Source: Lachnospiraceae bacterium (lineage in GTDB: Bacteria > Bacillota > Clostridia > Lachnospirales > Lachnospiraceae). From it: DNA of 64,000 nt. Position numbers and translations under genes: made by a program. Below, piece by piece: positions 16,017 to 25,202 of this stretch. The notes beneath the pieces are model-generated. The model made no database searches and was not told where the DNA came from. It saw nothing but the letters and a program-made list of their open reading frames with translations. The stretch is taken from positions 124,001 to 188,000 of the forward strand of contig CAJTDL010000003.1 in NCBI GenBank assembly GCA_910575035.1. Reading direction: 5' to 3'. Numbering within the stretch: the first letter of the stretch is position 1; every line of letters begins with the position of its first letter.

Positions 16017-16143
16017 AAAAATACCTCCTGGAATGCTGTGCAAATGCAGCTGCACATTTATATTGAAATACTCTTTTTGCTATCCAATGCCCACCAAAAA
16101 GATAACATAAGATGCCATGCCAGGCAATACACAAATTTCGCTA

Positions 16144-16172
16144 TTGAAAAATAAAAAAAGGTGTTATATAAT
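16144..16172 (+). promoter_or_regulatory. Sigma-A promoter for the dehydrogenase gene
   Basis: TTGAAA, 17-nt spacer, TATAAT, 76 nt before the start codon. Confidence 0.65.
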
Positions 16173-16247
16173 GGGGCGGAAGATACTGTAAAAAGATATA
16201 AGGGCATGAAGCCCATGAAAAATAAAAACCGAAAGAAGGAAAAGGAC

Positions 16248-17123
16248 ATGGCAGAAAGAATCACAGGACATACAGAGCTAATAGGATTGATGGCTTATCC
16301 GATCAGGCACTCCAGCTCCCCTACAATGCACAATGAAGCATTTGCATATCTGGGTCTAGACTATGCATACCTTGCCTTTGAAGTAGACAACGACGCCTTA
16401 GAGGACTCAATCAAAGGGCTTCGGGCATTGCGCATGGCGGGAGCCAACATATCCATGCCGAACAAGGCAGCCGTAATCCAATATTTGGACCGCCTGTCAC
16501 CAGCAGCAGAGCTCTGCGGCGCAGTCAATACCATTGTAAATGACAATGGCGTGCTGACAGGGCACAACACAGATGGCATTGGGTATATGCAGTCCCTAAA
16601 GGACAACAATATTGACGTACTTGGCAAGAAAATGACCATTGTCGGATCCGGCGGCGCAGCTACGGCAATCCAAGTCCAGGCTGCCCTGGATGGGGTGGCA
16701 GAGATGTCTATCTTCAATATTAAGGACAAATTCTGGAAAAATGCGGAGGCCACCATACAAAAGATCAATGAGCGCACAGAATGCAAGGTGGCATTGTATG
16801 ACCTGGCAGATTTAGATAAGCTAAAGGAGGAAATCGCAGATTCTTATTTATTTACGAACGCGACAGGCATGGGTATGAAGCCTTTGGAAGGGCAGACTTA
16901 TATCCCAGACAAATCCTTCTTCCGCCCGGACCTGATTGTGACCGATGTAGTGTATTCCCCAAGCGAGACGGCCATGCTTAAAATGGCAAAGGAAGTGGGA
17001 TGCAAGACTATGAACGGCATGGGGATGATCCTGTTCCAGGGCGCAGCCGCATTTGAGATGTGGACTGGGAAAAAAATGCCAATTGAGCATATGAAGAAAG
17101 TGCTTGATATTAAATATGATTAA
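16248..17123 (+). CDS. Shikimate/quinate dehydrogenase (YdiB/AroE family)
   Basis: 291 aa from MAERITGH, preceded by GAAGGAAAAGG; earlier in-frame Met codons give a Lys-rich extension without homology. Substrate-site motifs are IRHSSSPTMHN, NISMPNKAA with the catalytic Lys, and NTDGIGY; the NAD(P) loop is VGSGGAATA. The length and the Ser/Met variation in the usual NVTxPxK motif fit YdiB-type enzymes, which act on both quinate and shikimate. Divergent from aroD. Confidence 0.9.
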   Translation: MAERITGHTELIGLMAYPIRHSSSPTMHNEAFAYLGLDYAYLAFEVDNDALEDSIKGLRALRMAGANISMPNKAAVIQYLDRLSPAAELCGAVNTIVNDNGVLTGHNTDGIGYMQSLKDNNIDVLGKKMTIVGSGGAATAIQVQAALDGVAEMSIFNIKDKFWKNAEATIQKINERTECKVALYDLADLDKLKEEIADSYLFTNATGMGMKPLEGQTYIPDKSFFRPDLIVTDVVYSPSETAMLKMAKEVGCKTMNGMGMILFQGAAAFEMWTGKKMPIEHMKKVLDIKYD

Positions 17124-17131
17124 GAATAAAC

Positions 17132-17169
17132 AGCTGTGCTAATTCCCGTTAGGGTATTTTAGCACAGCT
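17132..17169 (+). terminator. Hairpin after the dehydrogenase gene
   Basis: AGCTGTGCTAA/TTAGCACAGCT, strong stem but weak T-tail (ATTCTAAGG). Confidence 0.5.
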
Positions 17170-17204
17170 ATTCTAAGGGGAGCCTGCCCCGCTTCGCCAG
17201 ATGC

Positions 17205-18260
17205 TTACTTTATGGTTACATTCCCATCCTCACAACAGATTTGGATATTATTTTTCTTTTCCTTGTCATACTCTATATAGGAAATGACGCCATCTTCATT
17301 CTCCGCTATATTCTTCCCCTCTATATTCAGGGTTCCATACTCTGCCTCCACATCAATGTTGTAATTGCCGACATCCTCCGCCAGCGCCAGATCTATGTTC
17401 CCATACTCTGAATCAACCTCCAGATTTTCCAACGCCGCTCCCCTAAGCTTCAGATTACCAGAATCCATGGAAATATGGCTGTTTTTCACTTGAAATTCAT
17501 CCACAGTGCAGCCCCCATATTCATTGGACAGCTTAAAATTCCCTGCTGACAGCTTAGAAAGCTCCAAATTCCCAGATTCCAGCTTCAAATCCGCCTGATT
17601 GGAAACCGTAAACGTACCGCCTGTGACATTCCCATAATCAGCCTTAATCTGCAGGCTGCCGCAGTCCACATCCCCCATTTCCAAATTCCCCGATTCTGCT
17701 TCGATGGTAAAATCCCCTCCTGTAAATTTGTCAAATTTCAGGTTCCCATAATCCAGGGAAAGATTTGCTTTTTTTACATTCAGGCTTTCAAACTCAAAAT
17801 TTCCGCTTTCCAGCTCCACTGCCAACAAATCAAAGGCCTTTTCCTCTGGCACATACAGATTTAGATAAAATGGCTCCTGCTTTTCCTGGTCCCCAAACAA
17901 CTGGAAGGAAATCTGATATTTCTGCTGGGCATCCCCTTCCTGAAACTGAAACTTCCCATCGGATACCTTATATTCAGGCTCATTATTGGCCCCGTCCAGC
18001 CGATATTCCAGATAGTATCCATCCGATGGGATAATCGCCACATTGCTGTAATCCAGCTGAATGGAAATTTCCGAAAATTCGGCAAGCTCCGTTTTCTCTA
18101 ACTGATGCGCCTGCGGATACTTCTCCCGTTTGACAGAAGACGAATTGGCAGAAATTTCCACCCCCCTTCGGATTCCTGTGGCAATAATGATCCCCGAACA
18201 CAAAACCCCTGACAAAATGGCAGCCACTAAAATGGCTGTTAAAAATTTATTGCTCTTCAT
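17205..18260 (-). CDS. Membrane-anchored DUF4097 beta-repeat protein
   Basis: 351 aa. An N-terminal signal anchor (about 8-28, AILVAAILSGVLCSGIIIA) is followed by an outside domain made of short repeating beta-strands, each with an ESGN or DYGN turn (LESGNLEFES, LDYGNLKF, AESGNLEM, DSGNLKL). This is the DUF4097 adhesin-like solenoid often found with PspC/LiaF envelope-stress genes. AAGGAGG precedes the ATG. It stands alone between the shikimate module and the flagellar glycan genes. Confidence 0.85.
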   Translation of the reverse strand: MKSNKFLTAILVAAILSGVLCSGIIIATGIRRGVEISANSSSVKREKYPQAHQLEKTELAEFSEISIQLDYSNVAIIPSDGYYLEYRLDGANNEPEYKVSDGKFQFQEGDAQQKYQISFQLFGDQEKQEPFYLNLYVPEEKAFDLLAVELESGNFEFESLNVKKANLSLDYGNLKFDKFTGGDFTIEAESGNLEMGDVDCGSLQIKADYGNVTGGTFTVSNQADLKLESGNLELSKLSAGNFKLSNEYGGCTVDEFQVKNSHISMDSGNLKLRGAALENLEVDSEYGNIDLALAEDVGNYNIDVEAEYGTLNIEGKNIAENEDGVISYIEYDKEKKNNIQICCEDGNVTIK

Positions 18261-18373
18261 GCATACATTCCTCCTTCTTTTCCGTTTCCCATTTCTATGG
18301 GCATGCTTTATAGAATCTGTAAACTACTATCTATATTTATCTAACGAAACAGAAGTAGGAATATCTTCAAAAA

Positions 18374-18943
18374 TTAGATTTTAGCATCCATATTCTTCTC
18401 GGAATCACTTTTTATAACTAATTTCTTCATAAATTTTTCTCCCTGCTTCTTATATCCCATTTTTTGAAAAATATGATTTGATGCAATGTTTTCTTTTTTT
18501 ACATACGCATTTATTAGAACAATCCCACTTTTTTCCCTGTTCTGAAATTGATTGCAAATCTCCTGTTCTGCAAGTAAAATCAACCTTTGCCCTTTTCCCA
18601 TATTCCGATATCCCTTTGCAATACTATAATGGATAACAACTTCATCACTGCCAAACTCTAAACGCAACATTCCTTTTTCAAGACCTCTTTCACAAAATAT
18701 GTATATCTGCACACCTTCTTCCTTCCAGACTTTCCCGAACCATACTTTATGTTCTTCATACGTAATAGGTTCCGTAAAAAAAGAATTTTTCCGAACCTCC
18801 CTATCATTTGCCCAAGCAAAGAGTGTATCCAGGTCTTTCCATTCTGCCTTCCTTAAATATGCATGTTCTCCTTTAGCAATTTCACATCTGTATCCATTCC
18901 CTATATCGCTGCTCAAAGTATCTATCCTATCCTCCAATTTCAA
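18374..18943 (-). CDS. GNAT N-acetyltransferase (PseH-like)
   Basis: 189 aa. TLFAWANDREVRKNSFF followed by ITYEEHKVWF is the signature of sugar-amine acetyltransferases beside pseudaminic and legionaminic acid genes; the acetyl-CoA loop follows around YRNMGKGQ. The TTG at the stop of the preceding remnant (CTTTGA overlap) is the annotated start and is uncertain. In the pathway PseH acetylates the 4-amino group of the UDP-altrose precursor. Last gene of the locus 2 operon. Confidence 0.72.
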   Translation of the reverse strand: MKLEDRIDTLSSDIGNGYRCEIAKGEHAYLRKAEWKDLDTLFAWANDREVRKNSFFTEPITYEEHKVWFGKVWKEEGVQIYIFCERGLEKGMLRLEFGSDEVVIHYSIAKGYRNMGKGQRLILLAEQEICNQFQNREKSGIVLINAYVKKENIASNHIFQKMGYKKQGEKFMKKLVIKSDSEKNMDAKI

Positions 18944-19215
18944 AGCCCCACAATCTTTTCCGCTACTCGCCTTGCGCCAAATCCATCAATAAACGCCTGC
19001 ATCTTCTGTGACCGATTCAACCGTAACCCAGCATCATCATAATATCTGCTAATAAGCTGTATAACCCTTTCTTCAAGAAATGGCAGATTCAAAACATCTA
19101 AACGGCTGTCTATGGCAGAATGCCTTCCAAAAGTCCCTGCATCCAAAATCCCTATCTGCAATGCTTCCACCATTTCAGCCTCTGTTCCCAATGTGACATT
19201 CGGATATATCTCCAC
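18940..19215 (-). pseudogene. Chimeric remnant: TRAP DctP-like fragment joined to the PseG C-terminus
   Basis: The 91-aa frame has two halves from different families. Residues 1-47 (VEIYPN when read a little upstream, TLGTEAEMVEALQIG, VLNLPFLE) look like the substrate-binding protein of a TRAP dicarboxylate transporter. Residues 50-91 (LNRSQKMQAF, DGFGARRVAEKI) look like the end of the UDP-sugar hydrolase PseG (DGxGAxRV). It overlaps the tail of pseF in another frame. I read it as the scar of a deletion that removed most of pseG. The TRAP assignment rests on about 48 residues. Confidence 0.6.
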
Positions 19216-19933
19216 TTTTATCCATTCTTTCCCTAAATTTCCGTATAAGCTGGTATTTTATTTCCGCAATCTCCCAATCAGATTCATTGTCAATATCTTG
19301 TACCTCTAACTCACTTACAATGAATGGAAATACCTTTTCCCTCACCTTTCCTTTCTGCTGCTGAAAATATCCCACATCAAAAATGCCAAACTGCCCAACA
19401 TCATGGTAGAATGCTTCCAGATCCTGTGATCGGCTCTGGCTATGTTCTTCCCACTTATACCGCAAATACCGTCCATCCACAATTTGATATGCCCTCTGTG
19501 GCGGAAAGGAAAACTTTACCACTGGAAGAACCTCATAACATATCTCTTTCTGGAAAACCTCCATTGCCTGGCGCAGCTTTTCTGCCGTCACAAAAGGAGC
19601 TGTTGGATATAAATATGCCATTGCCTCAAATTCACGGCCCCGCTTCTGGTATTCACCTAAAACCTCCAACAGCACATCCGATGTGGTTGCATAATCATCC
19701 GATGCCTTTTCACTACGAAAAAATGGGACATTTGCGCCATACTGCATCGCAATCCCAGCAATTTCCTCACTATCTGTAGACACCATCACCTCTGAAAACA
19801 GATCTGACTTTATCGCTGCCCCTATAGAATAAGCAATGATTGGCTTGCCACAAAACTCTTTGATATTTTTTTTAGGTATCCGCTTGCTGCCGCCCCGGGC
19901 TGTAATAATCGCAATTGCTTTTTCCTTTTCCAT
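19175..19933 (-). CDS. pseF: CMP-pseudaminic acid (nonulosonate) cytidylyltransferase
   Basis: 252 aa. The CTP-binding loop AIITARGGSKRIPKKNIKEF is intact, followed by VSTDSEEIAGIA and YLYPTAPFV. The family usually ends near DWEIAEIKYQLI. The last about 20 residues here (from KFRERMDKSG) run into the DctP-like remnant and are probably not native. It activates a nonulosonic acid with CMP for transfer to flagellin by Maf. Confidence 0.85.
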   Translation of the reverse strand: MEKEKAIAIITARGGSKRIPKKNIKEFCGKPIIAYSIGAAIKSDLFSEVMVSTDSEEIAGIAMQYGANVPFFRSEKASDDYATTSDVLLEVLGEYQKRGREFEAMAYLYPTAPFVTAEKLRQAMEVFQKEICYEVLPVVKFSFPPQRAYQIVDGRYLRYKWEEHSQSRSQDLEAFYHDVGQFGIFDVGYFQQQKGKVREKVFPFIVSELEVQDIDNESDWEIAEIKYQLIRKFRERMDKSGDISECHIGNRG

Positions 19934-20015
19934 ACGTCCTATCCCCTTACATTTTCCTCTGCCTTTCTATTTTTACTTCCTCTATTCTGTGCACCCTGTC
20001 CGTTTTCCCTATTTC

Positions 20016-20654
20016 CTATGGTACTGTTCTCTCTATCAGAAACCAGGTTGCATCATCCTTTGGGAAATTATAATCCCTGTGGTACTGAAACCCATAATCC
20101 ACCAATTTACAGTCTGGGTATTTATCCAAAAATTCCCCAGCGAAATCCCTTTTAAAAAGCCTCCTGGCATGTCCCCTGTATCTAACCTCTACAGGTGTTG
20201 GATTATAGTATTCTGAAATGCAAATGTACTTCCTGGAAGATACATACAGCTTTTCATATACACTTTGCAGCTCATCTGGATTGATGTGAATCAGGACACC
20301 TGCAATCAATACCAAATCATAAGCCTCTTTTGGCTGAAATTCCAGAATGGATTCTTCGAACACGTTTAGGTTTCTATTAAAAAAAGTATCTTCTTTCAAC
20401 TTTGATGCTGCTTTATGATTAATCTCAATCGCTGCTGCCTGAATATTGGGGAGTAACATTTTGATTGCCTTTAAATTAATCCCCACATTGGCCCCAAACT
20501 CAATCATATTTTCTATCCCTGCAGTCCTGCCTAAAATCTTTGAAAAAAAACTTACTGTAGATGCCAAAAATTCTGTTGTGCATGCATTTCTTTCTGCATA
20601 GCTATCCCCAAACTCCCCACTCCAAAATGCTTCTTGTTCTGTTTTATATTCCAT
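20016..20654 (-). CDS. Pseudaminic acid biosynthesis-associated methylase
   Basis: 212 aa from MEYKTEQEAFW, which follows AGGAGG by 6 nt; an upstream start gives 8 extra residues. SAM-binding motif I is IEFGANVGINLKA, and YDLVLIAGVLIHINPDEL is motif IV. The N-terminus FWSGEFGDSYAERN matches the methylases found with pseudaminic acid clusters. The exact methyl acceptor is unknown. Confidence 0.8.
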   Translation of the reverse strand: MEYKTEQEAFWSGEFGDSYAERNACTTEFLASTVSFFSKILGRTAGIENMIEFGANVGINLKAIKMLLPNIQAAAIEINHKAASKLKEDTFFNRNLNVFEESILEFQPKEAYDLVLIAGVLIHINPDELQSVYEKLYVSSRKYICISEYYNPTPVEVRYRGHARRLFKRDFAGEFLDKYPDCKLVDYGFQYHRDYNFPKDDATWFLIERTVP

Positions 20655-20716
20655 TTTTATCCTCCTGCTTTGTTTCAAATATACAACGGCCTAATCTTTT
20701 ACTGCTATACATGCTT

Positions 20717-21703
20717 TCATTTTTCTTCTTCCAATAGTTGCTTCAGCTGTTCTTTATCCAGCCATTTCGTATTTGTTCCTGAACTATATTCAAATTCATC
20801 CCTTACCTTTGAACCCCCAGGCAGAATCCGCCCGCTATCCCACCAACTATAATGGGGATAAACAATATAATGCCTTTCATATTCATAGGTCATGGCAGAA
20901 TCTTCTCTTGTTATCATAATTTCGTGGAGTTTCTCTCCTTCCCTAATCCCAACTTCTGGCATTTCGCATCCTGGCAAAATCGCCTGCGCCAAATCTGTTA
21001 TCCGAAATGATGGAATCTTAGAAATAAAAGTCTCCCCTCCCCGGGCTTCCTGCAAGGCCTTAAGAACAAGTTCCACCCCTTGTTCCAAGCTAATCCAAAA
21101 ACGGGTCATCCTATAATCTGTAATGGGCAATTCTTTCCCTCCATTTGCCACGATATTCTGGAAAAAAGGTATTACGGATCCACGGCTGCCTGCCACATTT
21201 CCATAGCGTACAATGGAAAAGCATACATCTTTCTCGCCTGCATAAGCATTAGCCGCTATAAACAGCTTATCAGAAACCAACTTCGTTCCCCCATATAAGT
21301 TTACGGGATTTACTGCCTTGTCTGTGGACAACGCCACTACCCGCTTTACGCCGCAGTCCAATGCAGCATCAACGATATTCATCGCCCCATCTATATTGGT
21401 TTTTACCGCTTCCATCGGGTTATATTCACAGGCAGGCACCTGCTTTAATGCCGCCGCATGAACCACATAGTCCACGCCATTCAACGCACGGTACATCCTG
21501 TCCTTATCACGAACATCCCCAAGGAAGAAGCGAAGCGTACCCTGATATTCTTTATATTTATTGGCCATCAAAAACTGCTTGTATTCATCCCGGGAATAAA
21601 TGATAATCTTTTTAGGGCTATAATGCTCCAGCACATATGTAGTAAAGGCATTCCCAAAAGAGCCTGTGCCCCCAGTAATTAGTATGGTTTTATTATTCAA
21701 CAT
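20717..21703 (-). CDS. pseB: UDP-GlcNAc 4,6-dehydratase (inverting)
   Basis: 328 aa. Extended short-chain dehydrogenase fold: ITGGTGSFGNAF nucleotide loop, ALSTDKAVNPVNLYGGTK catalytic region, then SRGSVIPFF. The first step of pseudaminic acid synthesis from UDP-GlcNAc. Its start overlaps the maf 2 stop. The next pathway enzymes pseC and pseI are absent between here and 18374, so the locus cannot by itself complete the sugar. Confidence 0.9.
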   Translation of the reverse strand: MLNNKTILITGGTGSFGNAFTTYVLEHYSPKKIIIYSRDEYKQFLMANKYKEYQGTLRFFLGDVRDKDRMYRALNGVDYVVHAAALKQVPACEYNPMEAVKTNIDGAMNIVDAALDCGVKRVVALSTDKAVNPVNLYGGTKLVSDKLFIAANAYAGEKDVCFSIVRYGNVAGSRGSVIPFFQNIVANGGKELPITDYRMTRFWISLEQGVELVLKALQEARGGETFISKIPSFRITDLAQAILPGCEMPEVGIREGEKLHEIMITREDSAMTYEYERHYIVYPHYSWWDSGRILPGGSKVRDEFEYSSGTNTKWLDKEQLKQLLEEEK

Positions 21704-23574
21704 ATATCCTCTCCTATACGTATTCTTTCTGCCCGTTTAAGCATTTCCTGGGACAAATCATGCATCAGTTTTGCACAATCTAACAAAATCTCACTATACA
21801 TAACTCCATGATTTGCCGTTTGTTGAATCTCATCCTCTATCTCCATATCTTCTTTCCCATAAAAAAACTCGGTCTGCAAGATATATTCCGCTGTTCCTAA
21901 TGTTTCTTCAATTAGCTGATATCCAGAATATCCGTGACATTGATCTGTAAGTTCTTTTACTTTTTCTAAAACTTCCTCATAGCTTTTTGAAGTTCTGTTT
22001 TGAGATTTCCCAATTTTTTCTATTTTTTCGTATTCTTCTTTTAGTTGTTGTGCCAACTTCTGGATCTCAGCAAACTGCTTTGGAACCTTCTTAAGATAAT
22101 CATAAGCTTTATCTTTTTCTTTTTCTGTAAAAGCCGATTCCATATTCTCTATCAAGCTTGAAAAATCTGTTTCTTCCCCTATATATTCATCGAAAGCATC
22201 CTTTAATGTCATAAGCTCTGTACCTTCAATATAAGCACCACCTTCAGTAGCATTGATTACCCGAAATTTCCCATGCTGCTTAGCACCTTTAATATAATCT
22301 ACAAACCACTCTAAATATATTTTTAAATTAGTTAAAGTAGGAACAGTATCTTGATAATTCCCTTTTACCCGAATCATATGATCCGTGTTCTCTTCTGGCA
22401 TTTTCTCCTTAAATGTTCCATCTGCATGAGATTTATTATCTGTATATGCCAAATCTTGTCCAACAAGGATTACTGTTTCAAATCCCATCTTATACAACAG
22501 AGAAAATCCACTACAAGCTACTGACCCTCCAATAGCTACCGCTGGCAATATTCCACCATTCTCAATATATAAATCTAGTGGTAACTGATACCCATCAAAA
22601 AAGAAAATTTTCTTTCCTTTTTGCCTATCTAACAACTCATACCTTGCCACAGAATTAGAAATTACAGATAACTGAAATGCTCCATCTAGTAAATCTAGTG
22701 GCTTCCTTCCATCTAATGTGATAAACACATCTGGAGAAATCCCTCTTTTCAGAAGAGGTTTTACTGCTGTATCAACAGCTATAATGAACAAATGATTTTT
22801 TGCCCTTCTAAGTTCCTCTATATTTTTATCTAGAGAAGGACCTGCCGACACCAGTACTGCTGCACCTTTATTAGGTATAACTTTTGATAACTGCATTGTA
22901 TTATACCCCTCTGCTACATAAGGCAAATTATACAAAACATTCTGAGCTACATGTTCTTGTAACAGCCTTCTAGTGTGGAAACTTACAAAGAAATTATCTG
23001 TATATCTTGATAATTCTTTAATCCTTTCAGTTAATTTATTTAAAAATGCAATCTTATAATTTGGATGAATTTCCTCAATAAAAAATTCCAATGTCTCAAG
23101 TGTCAAAACACCTCTTATTACTGGAATAAATTCTGTGCCATTCAATCCTTCTACCACAAAGGCTATAGGTCTATCTTTAATTTCTTCTGACAAATCAATT
23201 TTTCTCAACGTTGCCAAAAAAATTGCCATAGATGGCTCATATACTACAATATTAGCCTCCTTAGGCGAGTTGTGTATCACAGACTTTAAATATGCACCAT
23301 TACCAATTCCAAATAAAAACACTGGTGCATATTTATGGATTTCCCCTATTCTCTCTTGCCACATCTTCACTGGTTCCATAGCATTACGTCTTCCCTCAAG
23401 ATATAGTTGCTTCCCTTCGACTTCAATGCGAAAAATCATCTCCCCATCCCACGATTGTTCTGTCCATACTTTTGTGTTATCTACCTCATATTCCTCATTT
23501 CTAATCATATTCGCAAAATTCGGATACCATTTTTCCATAGCTTTAAGATTTTTTTCAAAATAGATCTCTTTCAT
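21697..23574 (-). CDS. Maf-like motility accessory factor (DUF115)
   Basis: 625 aa, complete. Landmarks are VFLFGIGNGAYLKSVI near residue 95, the DUF115 core VLVSAGPSLDKNIEELRRAK with VDTAVKPLLKRGISPDVF (about 235-285), VILVGQDLAYTDNKSHADGT (about 370-390) and an AINATEGGAYIEGT-like block. The last 130 residues are charged and helical. The overlap with the small gene upstream and with pseB downstream shows a single operon. The probable job is transfer of a nonulosonic acid to flagellin. The codon use is visibly AT-richer than the housekeeping genes. Confidence 0.9.
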   Translation of the reverse strand: MKEIYFEKNLKAMEKWYPNFANMIRNEEYEVDNTKVWTEQSWDGEMIFRIEVEGKQLYLEGRRNAMEPVKMWQERIGEIHKYAPVFLFGIGNGAYLKSVIHNSPKEANIVVYEPSMAIFLATLRKIDLSEEIKDRPIAFVVEGLNGTEFIPVIRGVLTLETLEFFIEEIHPNYKIAFLNKLTERIKELSRYTDNFFVSFHTRRLLQEHVAQNVLYNLPYVAEGYNTMQLSKVIPNKGAAVLVSAGPSLDKNIEELRRAKNHLFIIAVDTAVKPLLKRGISPDVFITLDGRKPLDLLDGAFQLSVISNSVARYELLDRQKGKKIFFFDGYQLPLDLYIENGGILPAVAIGGSVACSGFSLLYKMGFETVILVGQDLAYTDNKSHADGTFKEKMPEENTDHMIRVKGNYQDTVPTLTNLKIYLEWFVDYIKGAKQHGKFRVINATEGGAYIEGTELMTLKDAFDEYIGEETDFSSLIENMESAFTEKEKDKAYDYLKKVPKQFAEIQKLAQQLKEEYEKIEKIGKSQNRTSKSYEEVLEKVKELTDQCHGYSGYQLIEETLGTAEYILQTEFFYGKEDMEIEDEIQQTANHGVMYSEILLDCAKLMHDLSQEMLKRAERIRIGEDIC

Positions 23575-23894
23575 GTCGCCATCCCATCATTTTCTTTATA
23601 AATATCCACAAGCTCCCTCAGCCCATAATCCAAGGTATCCAGCATCAGAACTGTATCTTCTTGCTTCATTGCCTCCAAAAAATCTTCTAATACCTGTATC
23701 ACATAATTGCATAACCCATCATATTCCCTAGCTTCCATACCAAAAACATTTCCCTGAAGAAAAAAACTGCAATATTCCCGAATCTTCCCAGTAACCTTTT
23801 TTGCCTTCCCAATCACATCTTCATCCTTATAAATGTAATATCCTCCACAAATAGTGTCAATTATAGCACGAATTTGCTCTGACTTCTCTTCCAT
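23571..23894 (-). CDS. Small helical protein between flagellin 2 and Maf 2
   Basis: 107 aa from MEEKSEQI, with GAGGTG 5 nt upstream; the frame opens 19 codons earlier without a ribosome site. Counterpart of the 115-aa protein at 1337-1684 in the same slot. Mostly helical, with MKQEDTVLMLDTLDYGLREL near the end. ATGA overlap with maf 2. Function unknown. Confidence 0.72.
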   Translation of the reverse strand: MEEKSEQIRAIIDTICGGYYIYKDEDVIGKAKKVTGKIREYCSFFLQGNVFGMEAREYDGLCNYVIQVLEDFLEAMKQEDTVLMLDTLDYGLRELVDIYKENDGMAT

Positions 23895-23924
23895 ATACAC
23901 CTCGCCCATCATATAACAAATATA

Positions 23925-23953
23925 AAAGAAAGGGAGTACGGCTACCCGCACCC
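23925..23953 (-). terminator. Terminator after flagellin 2
   Basis: GGGTGCGG-GTAG-CCGTACTCCC followed by TTTCTTTTATATTT on the minus strand, between flagellin 2 and the small gene. Confidence 0.6.
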
Positions 23954-23993
23954 CCTGCTCTATTACACTTTTGACAAATATACCTTCTGTCCA

Positions 23994-25202
23994 TTACTGC
24001 AATAATGATAATACACCTTGTGTAGCTTGATTTGCTTGTGCAAGCATAGATTGTCCAGCCTATGCCAGAATATTATTCTTACTATACTCAACCATTTCAG
24101 AAGCCATATCTGTATCACGAATACGAGACTCTGCTGCCTGTGTGTTTTCTGACACATTATCAAGATTGGCAACTGTATGCTCTAATCTATTCTGTATTGC
24201 CCCTAATGCAGATCGTTGTGTTGAAATTCTATTAATTGCCTCCTGGATTGCAGTTATAGAATCATTTGCAACCGCATAATTGTCCACTGCCACTTGTTGT
24301 CCCGATACTTTATAAGTAGAAAGTGCTGACTTCGCCGATGTTGCAGTAACCATTACATACTTCCCAAAATCAGCTGACAATGCCGCTCTCATTTCTGTTA
24401 AAGCATTTGCTCTATCTGCAGTAATTACGGCTTTTATTGATACATAACGCTTTCCATCTTTTAAACCAACATAAAACGCACTGCCTGTATCTTTATCAAA
24501 CTGCTTTGTATACAAACCAGACTTATATTTTGCAGTAATTTTCTTTGCCAAAGATAATCTAGCTGCTGTAAGTGCAGATTTCTTTGAAGCATAAGCAGAC
24601 TTGTAACTAACCACCATCCCTTCATATTTGATGGTAGTAGGCTTATTTCCCTTTTGCTTATCATAGCTAATAGTTTTTGTAATAGACTTTAGACCCAGAG
24701 TTTTTGCATCCATATTTCCAATACTAATCTGGATTTTCTGATTTGCATTGGCACCAACATGAAGATTTTTATCTTGGAAACTCCCATCCAACAGATTCTG
24801 TTTATTAAACTGAGTTGTAGTGGAAATTCTGTCTAATTCCTGTGTCAGCTGATCCAACTCCTGATTAATAGCATCACGGTCAATCCCCTCATTCGTATCA
24901 TTAGCACCCTGTACCGCCAACTCATTCATCCTCTGCAGAATACTATGAGCCTCGTTCAGCGCACCTTCTGCCGTCTGGATTAATGAAATACCATCCTGAG
25001 CATTAGAAGAAGCTTTATCCAAGCCACGAATCTGACTTCTCATCTTCTCAGAAATCTTAAGCCCTGCTGCATCATCTCCAGCACGATTAATTCTGTAACC
25101 AGACGATAATTTTTCTGCTGATTTTGCCTGTGAACTTGTGATAACTCCTAACTGGCGGTTAGAATTTATTGCCGTAAGATTGTGTTGTACTACCATTGCC
25201 AT
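23994..25202 (-). pseudogene. Flagellin 2 with premature amber codon
   Basis: The reading frame from ATG 25202 gives 380 residues, then TAG at 24060-24062. Beyond it the same frame continues for 21 codons, ending in GVLSLLQ and TAA at 23994-23996. Flagellin 1 has Gln (NNILAQAG) where this gene has TAG, so one CAG to TAG change explains it. The lost tail is the C-terminal D0 helix, needed for polymerisation and chaperone binding, so the truncated product should not build filament. The N-terminal 165 residues are nearly the same as flagellin 1; the centre is different and Lys/Ala/Tyr rich. AAGGAGG precedes the ATG. Confidence 0.88.
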
